From assembly GCA_905160935.1 (NCBI GenBank), contig CAJHZI010000419.1, positions 341,001 to 405,000 of the forward strand: 64,000 nucleotides of DNA. Reading direction: 5' to 3'. The translations under genes and the position numbers were made by a program. Of this stretch, positions 51,111 to 63,735 are shown piece after piece; the first letter of the stretch is position 1; the number at the start of each line of letters is the position of its first letter. Below the pieces are notes generated by a model. The model was not told the DNA's origin, did not search any database, and was given only the letters and a program-made list of their open reading frames with translations. This DNA comes from Enchytraeus crypticus (Eukaryota > Annelida > Clitellata > Enchytraeida > Enchytraeidae).

Positions 51111-52590
51111 TATTCATGAGCTCGTAGGTTCAGCATCGGCACCTTGGATATTCTCCTGGAATTTATATTTTTAGCCTCTTTTAGATGAAGTGTGACAACA
51201 GCAACAATTTGAGTGCTACTGTCGCCCACGACAGTATCGATCACAACAACAGTCGTCAACAAGAAAGTTAATAACAATTAGAGCGCTACTGCTGACCAAT
51301 TTAATCATGAACATTTATGCTTTACAAAGAACATTAGATTATAATGGATGTAATGCGCAGCTTATTAGAATCAATAAAATTATTTATAAACTGAATTTTA
51401 TCAATTACATTATTAATTGAAATATAATTCTAATATAACCAGTTACCTTCAACTATATTAAGTTACGTGATCATACACTTTAAGTTATGACTTTAAGGAC
51501 AGATAATTAATGAAAACTTTACATTAATACATTTATATCAGTCCTAAATTGATTTAGTAGCAATCTCAATTGGTAAAGTTTGAGTAGCATGATCCAAGTG
51601 ATCGTGCTTAGAAAACCCTGTGAAGCTGGCTAATACAAATGAATTTGGGCTTCTTAATTGGTGAAAGATTTAAACTTTTAATTAAAAGTATTAAATAATA
51701 CCTAGCTTTAGCAGTCAGTTTCTGAAGATTTAACGTTCGCTTTCTCGTTGCACTTGATGTCATGTCACTGGGCGCCCTCTATAAAATATTTCTCACTAAT
51801 AAACTAATAAATTTGCATTATTGCAGATGTCGCCAGTAGTCAAAACATTGACAACTTATTCGCTAGTGGTCGCCACTGGACGATTAAAGAGAATTTCCAG
51901 ATAAACTAATTCATTCACCAGATGAGACTATAGGCAGATCTACTTTTCTTCATTATATGCGATATACAATAAATGCAGTTATAGAAAATTGTGCTCACTA
52001 CAGAGCAAACAACGCAGCCTTTATTAGAGGCTTTGCAAATATAAGAGTTCTCAAATTTGCAAGAGTCTTATTTCCTCGGCGCAATTAAATTAAATTAAAT
52101 TAAATAATTTAATATAATTTATGCTACTTGTGTGCACTAGGTGTCTACGAGTGTAATTTAATTCTATAGAAATTACAAAAAAGAAGCACAATTACCTACA
52201 CTTTACTACTGTTGTCTACAACAAAATTGATAACGAATTGAAGATTGAATTCATGTTAAAATAATGACGTGTTCAATTCATCAGTGAAGTACTCAATTAA
52301 TTAAGGAAGTGCTCAATCCATCAGTGAAGTACTCAATTCATCAGTGAAGTGTTCAATTCATCAAAGAAATGCTCAATTCATCAGTGAAGTGCCCAGTTCA
52401 TCAAAGAAATGTTCACGATGTCTGTTCACGAGTGTATGATCATTCTGTCAAAAACTTACATAGGTGAACATCTAGTGTATATCTGAAGGCACATTATGAA
52501 TTAAAATGTGCTACCTGAGCCAGTCACTCGACCGAGTTTGAAGCATTGAAGGTAGCGCCAATATTGATGGACAGCGGCGTATAATGGTGT
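51111..52590. other. Intergenic sequence upstream of PRRC2
   Basis: A family E fragment at about 51195-51260, AT-rich unique sequence, and a short array of CAATTCATCAGTGAAGT units at about 52275-52410. No gene recognised. Confidence 0.55.
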
Positions 52591-52603
52591 TATTGTGAGG
52601 GTC

Positions 52604-52755
52604 GGATAGCACAACAAACAGTTTTAAATGTCTCGCTAACACAACAAGTGGAGGCTGTAGCGGATAGGATGGAAGAGTGGAAAGAGAAGGTGGGTAGAGT
52701 GGAGGACATCTACTCCTCTCATTTAGTTTTCCCGGACGTTAGAATGCTGTGTTAA
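52604..52755 (+). other. Coding-like segment of unknown origin
   Basis: One plus frame reads EGRIAQQTVLNVSLTQQVEA then VADRMEEWKEKVGRVEDIYS, SHLVFPDVRMLC and a stop at 52753-52755. The amphipathic, charged helix-like sequence is less like translated noise than the surroundings. A CAAACAG acceptor precedes TTTTAAATG. No family recognised; it could be an exon or pseudogene. Confidence 0.25.
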
Positions 52756-52976
52756 GATTTAAGAGTTTCTTGTAAACAGAGAAAGCCATTCATCTCCTTC
52801 AGTATATATATATATTCTTTTATTCACCATTATATGGCAGACACAAATATAAAAACAAACAAAACGAAACTAAAAATAAACGAAAAAGACAGAAATTAGC
52901 CGATATGCACAAATTTAGTCTAACAGATTTGATAACATACATGTATTGTAAACCATACAATAAACAGTTCCATGTA

Positions 52977-53786
52977 CTAATCAAAATTAGATGTAGATTC
53001 CGTAGTTAACATTTTTTCAAAGAAGATCCACAGTTTAAATCTTATAGTAGCAACAGAATCATCATTTAAAATATTATATTTCCTTTGTAATTTCTCAAAC
53101 GCTAAGTAATCTAAATGATCCAAATCAATCCCTCTATTTAATTCACCGTCTTTAACTAGCTTATTTAAAAAATTCAATCTATTGTAATCATACAAAATAT
53201 TTAGAGGCAAGAAACCGAAATAGTATTGTAACCACATTATTACTGCTTTGTCTGTTGTATGAAAGATCTTTGTAAAGACACTATCATATGCATTGCTAAA
53301 ACTCCTTAACTCTGTCTCTCGCAAGGTTGCAGCAGGTGTGCCATAGAGCAATGCTGACACTTCATGACTATTGATCAATGTAAGAATAACATATTCAGCT
53401 GCCTTTGTTACTAACCTTCCTAAAATTATGTTAACGGCTCTAAAGAATTTTCCTTTAGATTCATCCCATTGGCATTTAAAATACTTCGCTTTACAGATAG
53501 TGACTCCTAAGTATTGAATAGAATCAACCCAATTAATATTTACTCCTTGAATGCTTAACGGAGAGCACACATATTTACACCTTGGACCTATCCTTAAACA
53601 GTGGCATTTGGATGTATTTATTGGCAGATCTAAATCAATAAAGACATTATTACATATATTAAACATCATCTGCAAATCAGTGACAGATATACTGATTAGA
53701 ATCAAATCGTCAGCATACACGAAGCTATTCAGACATTTATAATTGACGAAACATCCCAATTTAGATTCCTCCAACACATTCAACAA
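52977..53786 (-). pseudogene. Reverse transcriptase C-terminal fragment (YADD)
   Basis: Longest intact frame of the element (269 codons). It begins MLNVLEESKLGCFVNYKCLN, has the YADD motif at residues 24-27 and continues through the thumb-like region. It is separated by a frame change from the upstream RT fragment. Confidence 0.85.
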
Positions 53787-54195
53787 GTTATCTACATATA
53801 GCGTAAATAATATGGGAGATAGAACTCCTCCTCGTTTGACGTTTGATACTAAAGGTACACACAGTTAGACATGCAGTTTTCCCATTTAACAGTGGTTGAG
53901 TTTTTGGAAAACCAATTTTCCAACACATCTAAAATACATCTATTTAAACCTTTATTTTGTAGCATGCATAAAATCCCATATCCACTGCACTTATCGAAAG
54001 GTTTTTTGAGATCGATTACTTCAATATTAACGGTGGTATTCCTGTTAGTGAAATAATTAATAACTTTTCTAAGTTTATGCACAGCGTTAATACACCCAAC
54101 TTTCTGTTTAAAACCGAACTGCCTAGCAGAGGTTTCAAAATTGACATACTTAATAATACAGTACTCAAAAATTTTAGATATTATTGGGCATATAG

Positions 54196-54732
54196 TTATA
54201 GCACGATAATCATCCGTAGATAATTTTCTTTTGTAACCTTAAATTTAGGTATTGGCGCAGTAACACCAGCACCGAAAGAATCTGGAACCTTGCCCAGTTT
54301 CAATATTAAATTAAAGAGATTTTTTAGAGTTATAATTAGAGACGGATGGGCGTAAGCGATATGCTCAATTGTTAAACCGTGTGCCCCCGGGGCTTTATTT
54401 GTTTTAATTCTATCAATTGCATTGTCAATCATTCCTACTTCAATGCCGCATATATTATCTGAATTTACAGACATTTCTTTTTTACTAAAGTAAATATCTC
54501 GAAACGTTTGGTGTTTTTCCATCGAGTTAGGAGTACAGGCTTTTTTAAAACTACTGGCTAGAACATTAGCAATCTCAATATCCTTATTAAATCCGTCGAT
54601 AGCAATATTACATTGTTTTTTGCTTCGGAAAGTAACCTTTCCAACTTCTCCAAAATTTTGAACTACTCGAGGTAAGCAAATTAGATTGTAGTTCTTCTGA
54701 TACTTTGTTTTTGTATTTTTGCTTATTTGCAA
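54196..54732 (-). pseudogene. Reverse transcriptase N-terminal fragment
   Basis: 178 codons containing DRIKTNKAPGAHGLTIEHIA and KLGKVPDSFGAGVTAPIPKF, the typical KAPG-DG and P-KK segments preceding the RT palm. It is disrupted at both ends. Confidence 0.8.
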
Positions 54733-55250
54733 TTACTGCCCTTTTATAGTTTTTGTTTGCTTTAATTTTATTATCGTATAAGCTGCCTTCGCTAGGTCTA
54801 CCAGCATTGATCCAGCATTTGAATTGCTTTATAGATTCCTGTTTGATTTGATTTAACTCTTTATCCAACCAGAATTTGCGTACAACTTTTTTCTTTTAAT
54901 AGTTCTGAGAGAGCAATTTTTCAAAATAAAAATTATTTGATTATATATACCATTAATACTTTCCTGACTAACTAAATCAGGATAATTTTCATATGACTTA
55001 TCTAGGTTGTCATTATTGAGCAGTCTATACAAATCATATAGCTCAATTCTCGTCTGTTCTTAATACTCAGATATATTAGAGCCACCCCAATCCAAGTTAC
55101 ATACCGACATCGAATGTGCAGGGCAATTAACCACCTGATTATTTTTCTTAAAACATTGTTTTAACACTGCGCCGAGTATAGGCGTTTCCTTCAGAAAACC
55201 ATTCAGCCTCCTTAAGTGTAAGCCATTAACTAGTAAAGTGTTTATATTTA

Positions 55251-56250
55251 TTTAAAACGCGAGGCTTACCAATTAAGAAATACATTACTAAACTTACCCC
55301 TAGAATATCGGACTAATAAGCATAAGCGCGTGTTTATATACATGTAAAATAAGAATCGTAGCCTATCACGCATTCAAGCCATTAAGAGTTTAGTCCACTA
55401 TCCATTTACCGGTTTACTGAATGTCAGAAAGTTCTTCCCCTATTACCTCGACCGGGAATTGAACTCAGGAGATTAGACTGTATCTGTTGATCGCTCGTTT
55501 ATAATCACGTGACGTTGTTATCTGACGCTCTACACACTGAGCTATTTTGACAATGACGCACCTCTCTCCTGGAAAATTCTCGCAATCCCTCTAGAAGAAT
55601 GAGCTTAGATTTGCTCGACTAATGGACACTCCCTCTTTCACATCCGTCCCAAGTCCCTCCAAAACTCTCTCCACTTCCTGATTTTATCGACAGCAACCGA
55701 TCTGTCTCACAATAGCGCAACTGTGTTGCACTGACAACAACGTGTTGCTTATATATAGCGCCACTGTGTTGCACTGACGACAACGTGTTGCTTATATAAT
55801 AGCGCCACTGTGTTGCATTGACAATGGAGTGTTCAATCAATAAAGTTTATATGATTTGTCAATTTTAACACTAATGAATGAGGCACCAATAGATCATAGG
55901 ATATCAATACTTAAAACTTAAACTAATTATAAATAACAGAATTACATAATAGCGCCAGTTTAGACTTGTGTCAAACAGCTCAAGTGCTTAGTTTCGATAT
56001 ATAGGCTTATGCAAATATAAGAAACCAAAACTTAAAATATTGTTGTCTTCGTCTAAAATGGTATAAACCCCTTTAGGCTCCATCAGATGTTCTCTCTCTC
56101 TCTCTCTCTCTCTGTCTCTGTCTACAGCCCATTGGAAAGTTCACGACATATAACTCCACCATAAGTATAAATAATATGGCACTAAGAAACAAAAGAATTA
56201 TTAGTTTTAATAGTAGCCAAGTAAATATACATTGTACAATACTTTAGCGA
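55251..56250. other. Intergenic sequence
   Basis: Includes three units of about 60 bases with AATAGCGCCACTGTGTTGCA (about 55715-55825) and a CT tract at 56093-56125. No gene recognised. Confidence 0.55.
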
Positions 56251-56354
56251 TAGACTAGGTCTTCTTGACTAGGCCATTTGAATGTTACAGTTACTCGAGA
56301 GCCTACAATATATTCACGCTTAGTGCTCGGGTCATGCACTTCCTTTCTTACACT

Positions 56355-56680
56355 TTACTAGCTGCTGCTGCTGCAGCTGTTACTACTACCTCTGTTGTTA
56401 CTACTGTTGCTGTTGTTACTGCTGTTTTTATGCTACTGATACCACCGCTACTGTTGTCACACTGCTGCTGCTGCAGCTGTTACTACTGCTGCTGTTACTA
56501 ATACTGCTGTTTTTATGCTACTGATACAACCGCTACTGTTATCATACTGCTGCTGCTGCAGCAGCTGTTACTACTGCTGCTGCCGTTACTGCTGTTTTTA
56601 TGCTGCCGATACCACCGCTACTGTTATCATACTGCTGCTGCTGCTACTGATGCTGCTGCTGCTACTGTACTACTATTACT
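56355..56680 (+). repeat. CTG/ACT trinucleotide-rich array
   Basis: Three units of about 100 bases (ACTGCTGCTGCTGCAGCTGT, TTTTTATGCTACTGATAC and CCGCTACTGTTATCAT) grade into CTG repeats. Apparent cysteine- or alanine-rich frames are artefacts. Confidence 0.9.
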
Positions 56681-56759
56681 AGTGTTGCTTCTGGTGAAGC
56701 TGCTGAAGCTGCTGTTGAGGCAGCCACAGAAAACTCTTCGACCAATGACAGTCTTCCGC

Positions 56760-57515
56760 TGCCTACCTGTCTCCACAAATCCTCTCTCTCTCTCCTCTCT
56801 CTCTCTCACTCACTCTCACTCAGTTTCTCTACGTCTGATTGACTATCTCACTGACTTTCGGACTGAAGGAGACGGCAAATGGAGGACAGGGTAAGAATTT
56901 ACAGGAAAAGCCTCCCGTCTCTCTTTAATATAGGTACTAAGTCGTGTGTGAATGTTATAAGAAGCTACTTTAATTAACATGACGTAAGATTTGACGTTTT
57001 CTTTACTATGAATTATTCCGTCTATCATATCTGCGAAAATAATTCTACATGGAGTTATTGAATGTAATAAAATTCTTTGGATTATACACTGAAGTATAGC
57101 AGATAATCAATTTTGTAATTAATTGCAAAAGGAGTCGATTAGGGGTTGTTCAAGTTTAAAGATTAAGGTTTACAGTTTACAGTAGAAAGTATATGAAGGG
57201 AAATCCAGTTCTAAATTATATTACAACCTCGATAATAAAGTCTGTCTAAGTGAATATTAGATTATGACACATGGAGTTACGTTAATTATTAAATACATTT
57301 ATTACAGTACAGTCTTACATCTCAGAAAACAACATTCATCAATACAGTCTTAAAAACTAATTGCTAATACTTCACACCCTCTAATCTACCGTATAACTCA
57401 ATCTAATACCTTAATTCTAAAAAGTAACTTTTCTCCTTTAATCTCTAAAATACAGCTTTCTGTTCGACGTCTCAAATCATCCGCCCTCTTTGACTTTCAA
57501 AACTTGACTGACAGA
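56760..57515. other. Intergenic sequence
   Basis: A CT tract at 56785-56825, then unique AT-rich sequence. GGACAGGGTAAGAATT at about 56884 resembles a donor, but no coding support accompanies it. Confidence 0.5.
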
Positions 57516-57516
57516 C

Positions 57517-58075
57517 GTAGACCTAGACCTCAGACATTACCGGTCCTTTCTTGCAATAGGATCTAGACGTAGACCAGACCTCAGACATTACCTGTCCTAT
57601 CTTGTAACAGGATCTAGACGTAGACCAGATCTCAGACATTACCTGTCCTATCTTGTAACAGGATCTAGTCGTAGACCAGACCTCAGACACTACCTGTCCT
57701 TTCTTGTAACAGGATCTAGACGTAGACCAGACCTCAGACACTACCTGTCCTATCTTGTAACAGGATCTAAACGTAGACCAGACCTCAGACATTACCTGTC
57801 CTATCTTGTAACATGATCTAGACGTAGACCTCAGACACTACCTGTCCTATCTTGTAACCGGATCTAGACGTAGACCCAGACCTCAGACACTACCTGTCCT
57901 ATCTTGTAACAGGATCTAGACGTAGACCCAGACCTCACACACTACCTGTCCTATCTTGTAACAGGATCTAGACGTAGACCCAGACCTCAGACACTACCTG
58001 TCCTATCTTGTAACAGGATCTAGACGTAGACCTCAGACATTATCTGTCCTATCTTGTAACAGGATCTAGACGAAG
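57517..58075 (+). repeat. 50-base minisatellite with splice-site-like ends
   Basis: About 11 units of TCTTGTAACAGGATCTAGAC, GTAGACCAGACCTCAGACA and TTACCTGTCCTA. The plus strand has TTGTAACAG/GATC in each unit (acceptor-like); the minus strand has GACAG/GTAATG (donor-like). Confidence 0.9.
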
Positions 58076-59378
58076 GCGTTATATTAGTCCACATAGTCTC
58101 TAATATAGTCAAGGTCACAGACGGTTTCCTGACAAGAAGATGACTCTCTGATAAAATTCAACTCAATTTCTTCTTCTAATAACCTTACAAATAACATTTG
58201 CAGTTTAAAGACTACTAAGGTAGTTGAATGGTAGAAATGGTTAAGAGAATGGTAGTTGCGTATAAATATATTCCGTAACTACTAGGCCTGTTTTATTTCC
58301 AATATTATATAATATTGGAAATTTTATTTTTGAAGATTTTATTTCTAATAGTGAATGATATTATAATGAGATTTTATTTCTAATAGTTAATGATATTATT
58401 ATAATATTTTATTTCTAATAGTTTTATTTCTAATAGCTTTCTGTTCATAATAATAGTAATATTATAGTAATATTATAATGTAATATTATTAATAGTAATA
58501 GTAATATTATTATTATATTTTATTTCCAATAGGTAATAAAATATTATTTTATTTTATTTCTAATAGTTAATAAAATTACTAGAATATTTTAAATCTCTCT
58601 TCACTTATTTTCTTCCGGAAGAATCAGATAAAATGGCGTCTGAAAAGATTCAACGATTCTAATACTGGACGGAGCCGAATGGCACGTCCACTGCTCGTTG
58701 TCATCACGAACCACAGGTATTCTGCTATGAATCTATGTCTATGGTCTCACTACGATAGGCCTTCCCTGAATTAATACAACTGTCTGAGTCAACTGCACCC
58801 TTGCGAAATTTTGTCGCCTGTTAATTTAATTTTGAGTAAATTTTATGAATGTTATTTAATATTCTCGTCTACCTTCGTTCACAGTTGAGAAGAGAAAATG
58901 TTGTCCGGGTTCTGGAGGCTTTGTCACCAAGCTGTTGAAATTTCACTGAAAAAAGCCTAAAGACACTTTTCATTATTAATTTAATCTGATTTTAAATGTT
59001 AAGCCTAAATTGCAAAAACTGCCTTCATTGTTCTACAACGGAAAACGACAAAATTTAGTGGTCGTTGAACTTCAGAGATAAATAACTCGCTAGTTAAATC
59101 TCGATTTTAATTTAGAAAGAGATTTGAAAATTTACCTAATCAACGGGAAATTTTCTTGAAGCGTCTGACCTTGCTTTTAGTCGCAGTTGAAAAGTCGAAA
59201 CAGTTAACGAAATTTAGTCTAAAATGCTACCGTCGTCACTGACACTCAAGAGAGGATCTAATGAAATGAGTTTGATATAGAATAGACTGGACGTGGAAGC
59301 ATAGATTTGATCAAGAAGCTGAGGTGCTACAGAAGTTGAGGAGGAGGAATTGATAGAAGCCAAGCAGAGATGGCGCTG
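58076..59378. other. Intergenic sequence
   Basis: AT-rich, with degenerate TTTTATTTCTAATAGTTAAT repeats at about 58310-58590. No gene recognised. Confidence 0.5.
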
Positions 59379-59428
59379 TATATAAAGAGAGCTCAGTTGA
59401 TTCTACAGGACATCTACAATGGGTAAGA
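59379..59428 (+). promoter_or_regulatory. Candidate TATA promoter and mini first exon
   Basis: TATATAAA at 59379-59386 is followed about 30 bases later by ATTCTACAGGACATC and an ATG at 59419, after which GTAAGA gives a donor-like site at 59423. The spacing fits a TATA core promoter with a first coding exon of four bases. No downstream exon was recognised. Confidence 0.3.
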
Positions 59429-59429
59429 C

Positions 59430-59697
59430 CTCGGATTATTATTAGTTTTACAAATCTTTGTTCCTGCTTTAGTTCGCAATGTTTTGCTCTTTACAATTTA
59501 AAGCTATTAAGATTATTAATGTTTATATTCTCTCATTTTTTACGATCCTGTGTTGATATGTTAAGTTTCCGTGTTTCAGGTAGTCATCTCGATAGAGCTC
59601 AATTGTGCTCTTTCTTACTGCCGTTTATTTGTGTTTTGTCTCGTTTTATGCGCGTTGTGTATATTTTGATTCAGTTACAAATAAATGATCGTGGTTA

Positions 59698-59735
<38 letters not shown>

Positions 59736-60265
59736 GTTATACCTGCTCAAATAATTTTAGAGGTCCCGCACACGATCAGATATATCTGATGAGAAATCTG
59801 ATGTATAGATCTGTATTTATACAGACTGGACCAAGCACTAGTTGATCGACTGAACACGCCTTGTAAATGTACCCTATTAAGTTTAACGTCTATTTCTCAA
59901 TCAAATGTTAACGTGCGAAAAGCTATTGGCTTAAATATCTAGGCTTCCTTTAATTCAAATCAACCATTTCATATCGATTCGAAACTTATCGGCTGTATAG
60001 TGTTCTACAATGTAGCCACTCAGTTAAAGGAAGCCGCGTATTAAATGTAATATAAGTTGGCACGGAGCGGAACTCACACAATAGGCGTGGGTTGGAGTGG
60101 ACACTGTGTCCGTGGATGTCCATGGATGGGATTAACTGATGAAAGGTCTGCAGCTGATGCAGCCGTGAGAGGTGGACTTAAAATCCACCGGAATTTCTGG
60201 GGCGTGGAATCTCTTCAGGATGATCGATGTAGGATATTATCATGAAATAGTTACCAAGAACAAAA
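59430..60265. other. Intergenic sequence
   Basis: CT tract at 59697-59735, otherwise unique. A frame at 60057-60245 opens with TTG and has no family resemblance. Confidence 0.5.
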
Positions 60266-60267
60266 AA

Positions 60268-60395
60268 TGGAATTTTAACGTCAGTTTCGTCACTCGAAAG
60301 CGATGTCAGTGACGGGAGAGCCCAGGATTTGAATCCCGCACATACTGATCCGCGGTATAATATCTTATCGACATCGCCACTGGCTCTAGCCAGAG
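60268..60395 (-). repeat. SINE family A copy
   Basis: Inverted, with intact 3' core, body and B box (GCGGGATTCAAATCCTGGGC on the sense strand); the head is slightly diverged. Confidence 0.87.
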
Positions 60396-60844
60396 AATAA
60401 TAGGTCTATGAAAGTTTAATAAGCGGAGTCATATATTTAACATATAATTGTAGCGTTGGATGCTACTATTGCGTGGCCAAGGTTTGAATCCTATTACATC
60501 TACTCCACTAGAATATCTACTTCACAGTCTCCACTAGTCCATCTAGTCCACTAGTCCTTGGCCATGCTACGAAATCTTAATTAATTTCAACATTATAATT
60601 AATTAAATTTAAACATTGTTTTACATGGTTAAAGCTTTTCCTCATAATATACCTTAACCTATCAAATTATTCAAATTTTAATTTCTTCTCCCTGAAGTTG
60701 GGAGTAAGTTTCACTTTTTCTAAAGCAGAACCCCCCGTCCCTCCCAGCGTCTACACGACATCCGACATCTAGAGTTAAAGGTAATCGGATTGAGTCGACT
60801 TGAGAAATCCTTTTAAGTTCTGCCTGCCGTCTTTTATCAATTAT

Positions 60845-61435
60845 TACAAGTCACCCTTCTGAGCATTCTTCTGTATGTTCTTCTATGTGTACACCTTTCT
60901 GTATGTTCTAATAAGTGTACACCCTTTTGTATGTTCTACTAAGTGTACACCCTTTTGTATGTTATTCTAAGAGTAAACAATTTTGCGTGTACTTCTAAGT
61001 GTACATCCTTCTGTATGTTCTTCTAAGTTTACATCCTTCTGTATGTTCTCCTAAGTGTACATCCTTCTGTATGTTCTTCTAAGTGTACATCTTTCTGTAT
61101 GTTGTTCTAAGTGTACACCTTTCTGTGTGCTCTTCTAAGTATACATCTAAAATGAATGTACATCTTTCTATATGTTCTTCTAAGTATACACCTTTCTGTG
61201 TGTTCTGCTAAGTGTACACATTTCTGTGTGTTCTTCTAAATGTACACATTTCTGTATGTTCTTCTAAGTGTACACCTTTCTGTATGTTCTACTAAGAGTA
61301 CACATTTCTGTATGTTCTACTAAGAGTACACCTTTCTGTATGTTCTACTAAGAGTACACCTTTCTGTATGTTCTACTAAGAGTACACCTTTCTGTATGTT
61401 CTACTAAGAGTACACCTTTCTGTATGTTCTACTTC
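60845..61435 (+). repeat. TACACCTTTCTGTATGTTCT array
   Basis: About 21 units of about 28 bases (AAGTGTACACCTTTCTGTAT then GTTCTTCT). The last five are near-identical, suggesting recent expansion at that end. Confidence 0.93.
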
Positions 61436-61494
61436 TTTAAGCTTCGATCAGTCGCTTTTATCAATCGATATTTAAGAACTAACTGCTAATTATT

Positions 61495-62050
61495 CATAAT
61501 CTCTAACTGATGTATAGTTTATCTAACTGATGTGTAGTTTATCTAACTGATGTATAGCTTATCTAACTGATGTGTAGTTTATCTAACTGATGTGTAGTTT
61601 ATCTAACTGATGTGTAGTTTATCTAACTGATGTATAGCTTATCTAACTGATGTGTAGTTTATCTAACTGATGTGTAGTTTATCTAACTGATGTGTAGTTT
61701 ATCTAACTGATGTATAGCTTATCTAACTGATGTGTAGTTTATCTAACTGATGTATAGCTTATCTAACTGATGTGTAGTTTATCTAACTAATGCATAGTTT
61801 ATCCAACTGATGTGTAGTTTATCTAACTGATGTATAGTTTATCTAACTGATGTATAGTTTGTCTAACTGATGTATAGTTTATCTAACTGATGAATTTTCT
61901 AGATTATCTAACTGATGTGGATTTTTAGTATCTTATCTAACTGATAAATTCTCTAGAATATCTAATAGAGTTATACTATCTTATCTAACTGATAAATTAT
62001 CTATAATATCTAACTGATGTAAGTTATATTATCTTATCTAACTGATGCAC
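61495..62050 (+). repeat. 20-base array TATCTAACTGATGTGTAGTT
   Basis: About 27 units, very regular to 61880, then degenerating. Alternation of TGTAGTTT and TATAGCTT variants indicates higher-order units. Confidence 0.95.
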
Positions 62051-62384
62051 AATTGAGTTGTCGCAGAAAGATTGATTTGTACTAATAATTAATTAATTCA
62101 AAATTATTGAACACAAATACAGCCGAGTCCATACAAATCGACAAATAACGAATCTTTGTTTTATTTCACTAAAACCATTAAATGATCTTTTTCATGGATC
62201 AACATTTAAAAATATTGCTGCATCCTGTCTCTACAAGGTTTAGTACAAGAGAACCTGACGAATGTTTAACACGTTCTGCATCAGCCTTCCATATTGTATA
62301 ATGTTTCTGAAATGCATTTTGTATAATTTATTTCTCAATTTTTAAATTATATTTTCTTATCAATTTATTATTTCATACTTTGCT

Positions 62385-62487
62385 TCTCTCTCTCTCACTT
62401 ACTCGCTTTCCTTCTCTTTTTCTCTCTCTTTCTCTCTCTCCCTCTTTTTCTCTCTCTCTCCTCTCTCTCCCTCTCCCTCTCTCCATG

Positions 62488-62525
<38 letters not shown>

Positions 62526-62530
62526 TACTC
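62385..62530 (+). repeat. CT microsatellite
   Basis: Interrupted CTCTCTCT tract. The long RERERE or LSLSLS frames across it are artefacts. Confidence 0.95.
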
Positions 62531-62929
62531 TCATAATGCATTCAGATCTATCGTGCTTCAGTATCACGGAAGGGATTAACTTCTTTGTGTGAAGCTGCAA
62601 TAAAGCAGCAACAGCTTCATAAGAAACTCTTAAATCCCCTCCCCTCCCCTCGCATGTGTTGTTGTTGTCATGGATGCCGTTGTGAATACAGTATGTCAAC
62701 ATACAAATAAATGCATCGACAATAATAGGTAATGACTCCAGCACTAATAAATGATCCTATATGACAATGATTACAGTTTAAAATGACCATTCTTGTCTCC
62801 GGTTTAATTTACAAGCGTTTTCGTCATTTCTCTTACCTTCCTCGTATGAACAAATCGCTAAATTATATACAGCAAGCGGCCACAAACTAAACTACTTGTA
62901 TGCATTTATTATCTCTTCTTCTTCTTCAG

Positions 62930-63290
62930 TGCGCTGCCAAGTGGCAGGTTCAAGGTACATATTCACACTCGAAGGCTGTTTTCTCGCTCCAGTAAGAGCA
63001 ATCCTTAGATCAACAAGTCAATCCCTTCACAAAGTCTATGCCTTATCCATACCTTATGTAACCTATAGCTTGGGAAAAATATGGCTTCTGAGATGATTTC
63101 CCGGTGCTTTCCTCAGTTTGGTGGATTAATTACCATTTAATCATGGGGAAAATATTTCATGGTGAGGTGGGTCCCCTATTGCCATCCTCGGCTCCTGCCT
63201 TTAGTCGCCTCTTATGTACACGCGGCAGATTGTTTGCGGTTGCCCAATTCTGCAGTGGTCCAACCACACCCGAGCACAACAAGGGGATGT
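62930..63290 (-). repeat. Dispersed repeat family F (copy 3, longest)
   Basis: On the minus strand: TTGTGCTCGGGTGTGGTTGG, GTACATAAGAGGCGACTAAA, GCACCGGGAAATCATCTCAG, AAGCCATATTTTTCCCAAGC, TGTGAAGGGATTGACTTGTT and CTTGAACCTGCCACTTGGCA. It extends the family at its 5' end compared with the copies at 12165 and 41030. Confidence 0.85.
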
Positions 63291-63607
63291 CATGATATAT
63301 TATGCAATAATTAGTCATTATTACTTAATATTAATATTATATTAATGAATAATATTTCCACGATTTGTTCTGCTCTCTTGAAACTCTTTGATGTGCTAAT
63401 TCATTTTATGATTAGGCCCTCGATTTTTTCACGTTGTTTTCCATTGTTTTCCATTGTTTTCCATCACTTAGGCCGTTACCGTCATCAATTAAAATGTTTC
63501 ACACACTTGGCTCTATTTACTTTATTTTACTTACTACCTATTGTCTCCACCTTCTATGATAGGTGAATCCACTTAACTAGCCTCACTGATTTGCCTCTAT
63601 TGCCTCC

Positions 63608-63735
63608 ACCCTTCAGGCTATGATAAAGTTGGTAAAGCTAATGTTAACGTCAGTTTCCTCACTCGAAAGCGATGTCAGTGACGGGCGAGCCCGGGATTTG
63701 AACCCAGCACATACTGATCCACTAGCTCCACTGAT
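63608..63735 (-). repeat. SINE family A copy
   Basis: Inverted copy with intact core, body and B box. The tRNA-like head is cut short by ATCCACTAGCTCCACTGATT. Confidence 0.84.

Larger units (their letters stand above)
52800..55250 (-). mobile_element. Decayed non-LTR retrotransposon with reverse transcriptase
   Basis: Minus-strand fragments in order. The end of an endonuclease-like region has CNLDWGGSN near 55100. A linker follows, with NKAPGAHGLTIEHI and VTAPIPKFK near 54400-54240. The RT fingers/palm has TVNIEVIDLKKPFDKCSGYG near 54035-53975, and a catalytic FVYADDLIL at about 53723-53697 leads into NTSKC and IQYLGVTI. Frame changes occur near 54640, 54210 and 53850 and stops interrupt it, so it is not functional. 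The 5' end is truncated near 55250. It resembles CR1/Jockey-type elements, but the clade is not certain. Confidence 0.85.

Noticed and set aside
62373..62744. Arginine/glutamate-rich frame resembling an RE-repeat splicing factor
   Set aside because: It is the reverse translation of a CT microsatellite with no conserved domain on either side.
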